Below are positions 59,532 to 64,000 of a DNA stretch of 64,000 nt, one piece after another. Every line of letters begins with the position of its first letter. The stretch's first letter is position 1. The position numbers and the translations under genes were made by a program. The DNA is taken from contig NZ_RJUU01000001.1 of the NCBI RefSeq assembly GCF_003751445.1, positions 2,919,001 through 2,983,000 of the forward strand, written 5' to 3'. Source of the stretch: Streptomyces sp. 840.1. Lineage in GTDB: Bacteria; Actinomycetota; Actinomycetes; Streptomycetales; Streptomycetaceae. A model generated the notes under the pieces. It saw only the letters and a program-made list of their open reading frames with translations, searched no databases and was not told the DNA's origin.

Positions 59532-60878
59532 ATGGCTGGAGGCCCCATGCCCGCGCACGAGCAGGAACGCCGTACCACCCGCGCCCAGCGTCCACGCGCA
59601 CAGGACCGCGAGTCGGACCGCCCGCCGGGCCGGGACGCAGCGCCGGGCGCCCCCGCCGAACTGGCGGTGCTCCAGCGGACCGTGGGCAACGCGGCCGTCG
59701 CGCGCATGCTCGCGGACCGGGAGCAGGACCGGGAGCAGGCGCAGGGCCGGGACCGGGAGCAGCCGGTGCAGCGCTCGGCGGTGCGCGAGGTGCTGGGCGC
59801 GACGGGCCGCCCGCTCGAACAGCCGGTGCGCGAGGACATGGAGGCCAGGTTCGGCACGGACTTCTCCGATGTCCGGCTGCACACGGACGCCACCGCCCAG
59901 CGCTCCGCCGCCGAGATCGGCGCCCGCGCGTACACGTCCGGCAACCACATCGTCCTGGGCGGCGCGACGACCGACGCACACACCCTGGCCCACGAACTGA
60001 CCCATGTGGTCCAGCAGCGCCAGGGCCCGGTGGCGGGAACGGACGACGGGACCGGGCTGAAGGTCTCGGACCCCTCCGACCGCTTCGAGCGCGCGGCCGA
60101 GGCCAACGCGCACCGCGTCATGGCCGCACCGCACGCGCACGACGCCGGGGAGACCGGGTTGCGGCACGGCAGCGCGAGCGCGGCACATGACCACGCCGTG
60201 CAGCGGGCCCCGGCCCCCGCCGGGGCCGCACCGGTCCTCAGCGCCCCGGTCCAGGGCGCCTACAACGAGGAAGGGCTCTGCGGCAACTTCTCCCGGGTAC
60301 GGGAATGGCAGCTCGCCAACCCGCAGCAAGGGGTGATCATCCAGCAGGTGACCAGGCACTTCGCCGTGGAGCGGCACACCGGCCAGGGCTGGGCCCCGAT
60401 CGACGGCCCCGGACTGGACGCCTATGTGTCGGCGGCCGGGGGGACGGCCAACGGGAGCGAGCTCCAGTACTGGGAGCTGTGGGTGGTCAACGCGGACGGC
60501 ACGATCAACGACGGGGGCGACGACACCTTCGGCATGACCTCGCTGATCCAGAACGCGGGGCAGATCCATAACACCACGCGGGGAAGCTTCACGATCAGCG
60601 GCGAGGCGCACTTCTTCGCCACGAACCAGGCTCCGACGGCCATGGGGTTCCAGCGCGGCGGGGCGGTATCGGCGGGCGGCCTGTTCAGCCGCACCACCGA
60701 CCCGCAGTCGGAGCTGAGCGCCCTCGGCCTGACCGCGGCGGCCGGACCGCTCCGGTACACTGCCCGGTCCACCTGGGACAGCTCGGACCTGCGGACGCCC
60801 GCGGCGGCTGCCAAGCCGAGGAACACTGTGTACACCCCGAAGGCGGCGTGGTCCAAGGTGCAGGAGAGCACGACCTGA
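59532..60878 (+). CDS. DUF4157 (eCIS-core) metallopeptidase-like protein
   Basis: About 448 aa from the ATG at 59532; the ATG at 59547 (GGAGG four bases upstream) is an alternative. It has an Arg/Glu/Gln-rich disordered N-terminus, then AVLQRTVGNAAVARML, and the DUF4157 domain with RFGTDFSDVRLHTD and the zinc-type motif AHELTHVVQQ (His154, His158). A linker precedes a C-terminal region of about 200 residues (GAYNEEGLCGNFSRVREWQL onward, with QYWELWVVNADGTIND and GEAHFFATNQAP) that I do not recognise. DUF4157 proteins are linked to extracellular contractile injection systems as core or cargo proteins. No other eCIS gene is in the window, so this may be a remote effector or a stand-alone protein. 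Confidence 0.85.
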   Translation: MAGGPMPAHEQERRTTRAQRPRAQDRESDRPPGRDAAPGAPAELAVLQRTVGNAAVARMLADREQDREQAQGRDREQPVQRSAVREVLGATGRPLEQPVREDMEARFGTDFSDVRLHTDATAQRSAAEIGARAYTSGNHIVLGGATTDAHTLAHELTHVVQQRQGPVAGTDDGTGLKVSDPSDRFERAAEANAHRVMAAPHAHDAGETGLRHGSASAAHDHAVQRAPAPAGAAPVLSAPVQGAYNEEGLCGNFSRVREWQLANPQQGVIIQQVTRHFAVERHTGQGWAPIDGPGLDAYVSAAGGTANGSELQYWELWVVNADGTINDGGDDTFGMTSLIQNAGQIHNTTRGSFTISGEAHFFATNQAPTAMGFQRGGAVSAGGLFSRTTDPQSELSALGLTAAAGPLRYTARSTWDSSDLRTPAAAAKPRNTVYTPKAAWSKVQESTT

Positions 60879-60896
60879 TCCGGGGGCGGCGCGGCC

Positions 60897-62420
60897 TCAG
60901 CCCTCCAGGAACACCGGGTTGGTCAGCGCCGCCAACGCTCCGGGCAGCCCCGGTACCGTCGCCGGATGCCGGACCTCGGCCCGCACATAGGCGGCGTTCG
61001 CGGGCGTCGTGCGCCACTCCACCGCCCCCGTACCCGACTTCGGGAGCGTCGAGGTGAACAGGGCCCCCTGGTCGGTGACGAAGTGCGCCGTGCAGCCCGG
61101 GGCCCCGCCGACCTCCAGCCGTACGGTGACCGGGGTGGCGTCCCCCGCTGCCCGCAGCCGCTCACCGATTCCGGCGTGGCGCCCGCGCCCGTCCGAGACG
61201 CCGAAGGAGAGGCTGACGGCCGACGACTCGGCGATGTAGGAGTGCCCGGCCCGGATGCCCGCCACGATCGCCTCGCGCGACAGGTCGTCGGCCAGGACGA
61301 CGGTCTGCGGGAGCCCGATCCGGTCCGGCTCCCGGTGCGCGTCGCTGTTGCCCATCGCCGGAACCCACGGTTTCGACGAACGGGTGGACGCGACAAGCGA
61401 GTTGTCCCAGTCGGCCAGCGCGATCTCGTCCTCCGGGGTGTACGCCCCGTTCCACACTTCCACCGCGTCCGCCTCGCCGAGGCCGAACTTCCACCGGCAG
61501 CCGATGCAGGTGGCGTGCGGATGCGCGGGCACGACCAGCCCGCCGGCCCGGCGCACGGCCTTCGCGTAGTGCCCGAAGCGGTTGTCCCGGGCCCGGTAGC
61601 GCCAGTCGACGAACGTGCCCGGATCGGTGGCGAGCGCGAGCACGTGCCCGTTGCGGGTGGTGATCTCCTCGCCCGTCAGGACGAGCAGGTCGTCACCCCA
61701 CAGCCCGCCCCACGCACCGTGCGCGGAGGTGGTGTTGTGCTCACTGCTGTTGATGAAGTCGAGCCCGGCGGCGCGGGCCCCGGCGGCGATCTCGGCCGGG
61801 GTCCGCCCGCCGTCCGAGTGCACGGAGTGCAGGTGGCAGTCCCCGCGGTACCAGGCGCGCCCGCGCCCCTTCGCGCGCTGCGGCGGATACCCGGGACGCG
61901 GGGTGGGCGCGGTGGGCCCGGTGCGCAGGGTGACCGTCACCTCGTACGGCAGACCCTGCGGGGCGACGGTGTACGGACCGAGGGCGATGTGCCAGGTCCC
62001 GGCCCGCACCGGCCCCGCGAGGTAGCCGGGCGTCGCCTCGTCGCCCCGGATGAAGAAGCTGCCGCGCGCCCCGCCGGACCACCCCCGGAACCCCGGCCCG
62101 CCCGGCTCCGTACCGCGCTCGTCGAAGATCCCGATGTCCAGGGCGTTGCCCTGCGTCCCCGCCGGGACGGGCGTCTTCTCGTACGTGTACGAGACGGCGA
62201 TCTCGGCGACCCCGCGCGGGACCTCGACCGGCAGGTACACGTAGTCGGGGGCCCCGGGCGGCAGGACGCCGCGCACGGTGCTGGACCGGGTACCGCCCTC
62301 GTCGGCGGCGGCGAAGCTCACGGTCCCCAACGTTAGGGCGGTGGCGGCGGTTCCGACGAGAAGGCCACGCCTGGCGATCGGGCGGTGTGCGGGAGTCGGT
62401 GCAGCAGTCGGATCGGGCAT
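60897..62420 (-). CDS. Tat-exported PHP-domain metallohydrolase (CehA/McbA-like)
   Basis: 507 aa from the ATG at 62420 (GGGGAG seven bases upstream). The Tat leader has RRGLLVGTAATALTLG and an A-A-A-D cleavage region. An N-terminal beta-domain of about 150 residues precedes the PHP domain with GDCHLHSVHSDGG, INSSEHNT, VVPAHPHATC and MGNSDAH, which supply the metal-binding histidines and aspartates. CehA/McbA-type enzymes hydrolyse carbamates or phosphoesters. Export suggests an extracellular phospho- or carbamate-ester substrate. The stop is 18 bp from the convergent DUF4157 gene. Confidence 0.88.
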   Translation of the reverse strand: MPDPTAAPTPAHRPIARRGLLVGTAATALTLGTVSFAAADEGGTRSSTVRGVLPPGAPDYVYLPVEVPRGVAEIAVSYTYEKTPVPAGTQGNALDIGIFDERGTEPGGPGFRGWSGGARGSFFIRGDEATPGYLAGPVRAGTWHIALGPYTVAPQGLPYEVTVTLRTGPTAPTPRPGYPPQRAKGRGRAWYRGDCHLHSVHSDGGRTPAEIAAGARAAGLDFINSSEHNTTSAHGAWGGLWGDDLLVLTGEEITTRNGHVLALATDPGTFVDWRYRARDNRFGHYAKAVRRAGGLVVPAHPHATCIGCRWKFGLGEADAVEVWNGAYTPEDEIALADWDNSLVASTRSSKPWVPAMGNSDAHREPDRIGLPQTVVLADDLSREAIVAGIRAGHSYIAESSAVSLSFGVSDGRGRHAGIGERLRAAGDATPVTVRLEVGGAPGCTAHFVTDQGALFTSTLPKSGTGAVEWRTTPANAAYVRAEVRHPATVPGLPGALAALTNPVFLEG

Positions 62421-62518
62421 CGGGCGCTCCCCGGGATGTGGTGGACGAGACGAGGTCTGCGTACCGGTGCATCGTGGTGGAGAGCGGTGAATGCCGTGTG
62501 AACGCGGGTAGTTCGTTC

Positions 62519-63199
62519 CTACTTGGTCGTGTGCGTGGGGTAGACCTGCACGTCGGTGTAGGCGCCCTTGATGTCCGCCGCGCCCTCGGGCCACTTCAGG
62601 CTCAGGGTGTGGGTCTCGTTCGGCGGCGTCACCAGGATGTTGGTCGGGTGCGAGAGGCTGTTGCCGCTGCTGTCGATGGTGTACGAGAGGTTGAAGACGG
62701 CGGCGTCGCCCGGCTTCAGAGTGGTGATACGCGGCTGGGCGTGGCCCCGCTCGATGGGGTTCGAGGTGTTGTCGGTGTCCTTGATGTCGACGCCGGCGAA
62801 GCCCGTTGCCGAGCAGGTGGTCGAACCCCGGTTGATCATGGTGATGTCGATGTTGCCGGTCTGCGCGTCGGGCGCGGTGTCCATGGCGTCGATGGCCAGG
62901 TCCTCCGTCTTGCAGAACGTGACCTTGTCGCCGGTCTCCGTCGCGCCGTTCGCGGCGTCGTCCGGGGCCCCGGTGCTGTCGCCGGACCCCGACTGCGCGT
63001 TACCGCTCTCCGAGCTGCTCTCCGAGCCGCCGTCCTGCTTCGAGCCACCGCCCGAGGACGAGGAGGAAGAGGAGGACGCGGAGGACGAGGAGCCCTGGGA
63101 CGACGAGGCCGCTCCGGTGTCGTCCCCGTTGCAGGCGGTGAGCGAGAGGGTGGCGGCGACTCCGATGGCGGCGATGGCTGCGATGCGGTTGTACTTCAC
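62519..63199 (-). CDS. DUF4232 lipoprotein
   Basis: 226 aa; GTG start preceded by GGGGGAA. Signal peptide with lipobox LTAC, then a very Ser-rich linker of about 50 residues (runs of serine with Gly), then a DUF4232 beta-sandwich: CKTEDLAI, NRGSTTCSATGFAGVDI, and LKPGDAAVFNLSYTI. The two cysteines (KTEDL..Cys and TTCSATG) are typical for the family and probably form a disulfide. It is an outer-face cell-envelope protein of unknown ligand. Confidence 0.88.
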   Translation of the reverse strand: MKYNRIAAIAAIGVAATLSLTACNGDDTGAASSSQGSSSSASSSSSSSSGGGSKQDGGSESSSESGNAQSGSGDSTGAPDDAANGATETGDKVTFCKTEDLAIDAMDTAPDAQTGNIDITMINRGSTTCSATGFAGVDIKDTDNTSNPIERGHAQPRITTLKPGDAAVFNLSYTIDSSGNSLSHPTNILVTPPNETHTLSLKWPEGAADIKGAYTDVQVYPTHTTK

Positions 63200-63312
63200 T
63201 GTGTTCCCCCAGAACGAGCGCGGTGCATGTGGTCAGAAATATTTGTATCTCGCACCGAGTTACAGGCGGTCTTCAGCGACGTTCTCGTTCTGTCACAGGG
63301 GTATTGACCGCG

Positions 63313-63360
63313 CGCTCCGAGGAAGCGTCGACCGGACGCTCCGAGGAAGCGTCGACCGGA
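63313..63360. repeat. Two perfect tandem 24-bp repeats
   Basis: The 24-base unit at 63313-63336 (beginning CGCTCCGAGGAAGCGTCG) is repeated exactly at 63337-63360. It lies upstream of the DUF4232 gene and after the next minus-strand gene. Each unit contains CGCTCCGAGGAAGCG, which can fold with CGCT/AGCG ends. Confidence 0.75.
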
Positions 63361-63397
63361 CGCCGACGAACTGCCGACGGGACGTTCGGAACACGCG

Positions 63398-64000
63398 CTA
63401 GAAGGCTCCTCCGCTGTCCACCCAGGAGACGTCCTCGCGCGGCCCCTGCTCCCTGCGCTCGGGGCGGCGGCTCGTGCGCAGCCGCTCGCGCCGCTCCTCG
63501 TCGAGCGCCGCCGGCTGCGGGTCGGGGAGGCAGGCGCAGTGCGCGCGGAAGGGGTCGCGGCGGTCGGGCCAGAAGCGCAGGGCGAGCCAGACCAGCGGGA
63601 CGGCGAGCATCAGCCCCGTGACCACGACGAGGAACAGCCCGAAGAGGAGGTCCCCGGCCCCGTCCGGTGTGTCGTCACCCAGGAACACCCGCTGCACGGG
63701 GAAGAAGAAGGCCAGCGCGAGCGCGGTCACGCAGGCCGCCGTCCCGAGGCCGTCGTCCCTGCGGCCCGACCAGCGCGGCACCCGGGCGTCCTGCTCGCGC
63801 AGGAATCCGGCCCGCGCCTCGCGCAGCCCTGGATCGTCGCGCAGCCGCCGCAGCGTGACCGGCCCCTGCCGCCGTACGGCGTCCAGCAGGGCGGCGGCGA
63901 CGGGGTGCCGGGGAGTGCCGGTGGCGCCGCCGTCCGTCACGCGCAGCCGGCCCTCGGCGTCTATCGTCAGGCGTCCGTCGAGGATCAGGACGGCGGCCGC
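63398..64000 (-). CDS. Membrane protein, C-terminal part (starts beyond the window)
   Basis: The frame is open to the last base of the window, so the true start lies beyond 64000; the GTG at 63940 is probably internal. The visible part begins VLILDGRLTIDAEGRLRV, then HPVAAALLDAVRRQGPVTLRRLRDD (a winged-helix-like segment), two membrane helices (TAACVTALALAFFFPVQRVF and LLFGLFLVVVTGLMLAVPLVWLALRFW) and a charged tail rich in Arg and Glu. This resembles the end of actinobacterial TIGR04222-like membrane proteins, but I cannot confirm that. Function unknown. Confidence 0.65.
   Translation of the reverse strand, partial: AAAVLILDGRLTIDAEGRLRVTDGGATGTPRHPVAAALLDAVRRQGPVTLRRLRDDPGLREARAGFLREQDARVPRWSGRRDDGLGTAACVTALALAFFFPVQRVFLGDDTPDGAGDLLFGLFLVVVTGLMLAVPLVWLALRFWPDRRDPFRAHCACLPDPQPAALDEERRERLRTSRRPERREQGPREDVSWVDSGGAF

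Noticed and set aside
59532..60878. A complete contractile injection system locus
   Set aside because: Only the DUF4157 protein is present; neighbours are an MFS transporter and a PHP hydrolase.
63313..63360. Possible CRISPR array
   Set aside because: Only two directly abutting units with no spacers and no cas genes nearby. The 11-bp repeats at 55327 fail for the same reason.

Overview
The window is chromosomal DNA of a Streptomyces-like actinomycete. GC and third-position GC are very high, GTG and TTG starts are common, and there are Tat-type lipoprotein leaders, F420/FMN luciferase-like oxidoreductases, a futalosine menaquinone locus and several leaderless promoters. I see no rRNA, tRNA, CRISPR array or transposase. 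From memory, not checked, much of the gene order resembles Streptomyces coelicolor around SCO4469-SCO4503; the NRPS operon would then be an insertion.

Layout. (1) 1-930: a truncated secreted protein and a small unknown protein. (2) 1216-9071: hemL, a histidine phosphatase, a deacetylase-like lipoprotein and the System II cytochrome c maturation genes (ResA-like, CcdA, ResB, CcsA). They end at a perfect 19-bp hairpin. (3) 9140-11744: a DJ-1/PfpI-aldehyde dehydrogenase fusion divergent from a MarR regulator, with paired inverted repeats between them. (4) 12249-17946: late futalosine menaquinone genes (UbiD-like mqnL, UbiA-like mqnP, UbiX-like mqnM, mqnE) with a rhomboid protease, a 44-aa protein and an AsnC regulator. 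(5) 18072-20743: a GNAT, a DUF4229 protein and a DAACS transporter behind a cysteine-rich leader peptide.

(6) 21125-38624: the main accessory feature. Eight genes are coupled by short overlaps: NRPS C-A-T; NRPS C-A-T-TE fused to a complete MFS exporter; an AMP ligase; NRPS C-A-T; MbtH; a carrier protein; a free condensation-like protein; and a dimethylformamidase-beta-like hydrolase. The TE has Cys where Ser is usual, and its module reads as serine-specific. A good promoter with a DasR-box-like palindrome precedes the operon.

(7) 38718-46358: a TetR regulator, a GNAT remnant, and a fatty-acid set resembling mycobacterial htdX-fabG4/fadA2, divergent around two adjacent palindromes, then a fadD-like ligase and a membrane protein. 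(8) 46520-53025: two oxidative catabolic operons (two luciferase-like monooxygenases, SDR, amidohydrolase, aldehyde dehydrogenase) sharing four copies of one palindrome. (9) 53095-57917: a compact divergent accessory module (NUDIX, SAHH-like, HATPase / XRE-TPR, YdcF, WbqC) with 11-bp tandem repeats at its centre. (10) 58061-64000: MFS transporter, DUF4157 (eCIS-core) metallopeptidase-like protein, Tat-exported PHP hydrolase, DUF4232 lipoprotein and a truncated membrane protein.

The best candidates for undescribed biology are the NRPS-TE-MFS operon and the NUDIX/SAHH-like/HATPase-XRE/YdcF/WbqC module. The cysteine-rich leader before the DAACS transporter and the histidine-rich tract before the amidohydrolase also merit attention.
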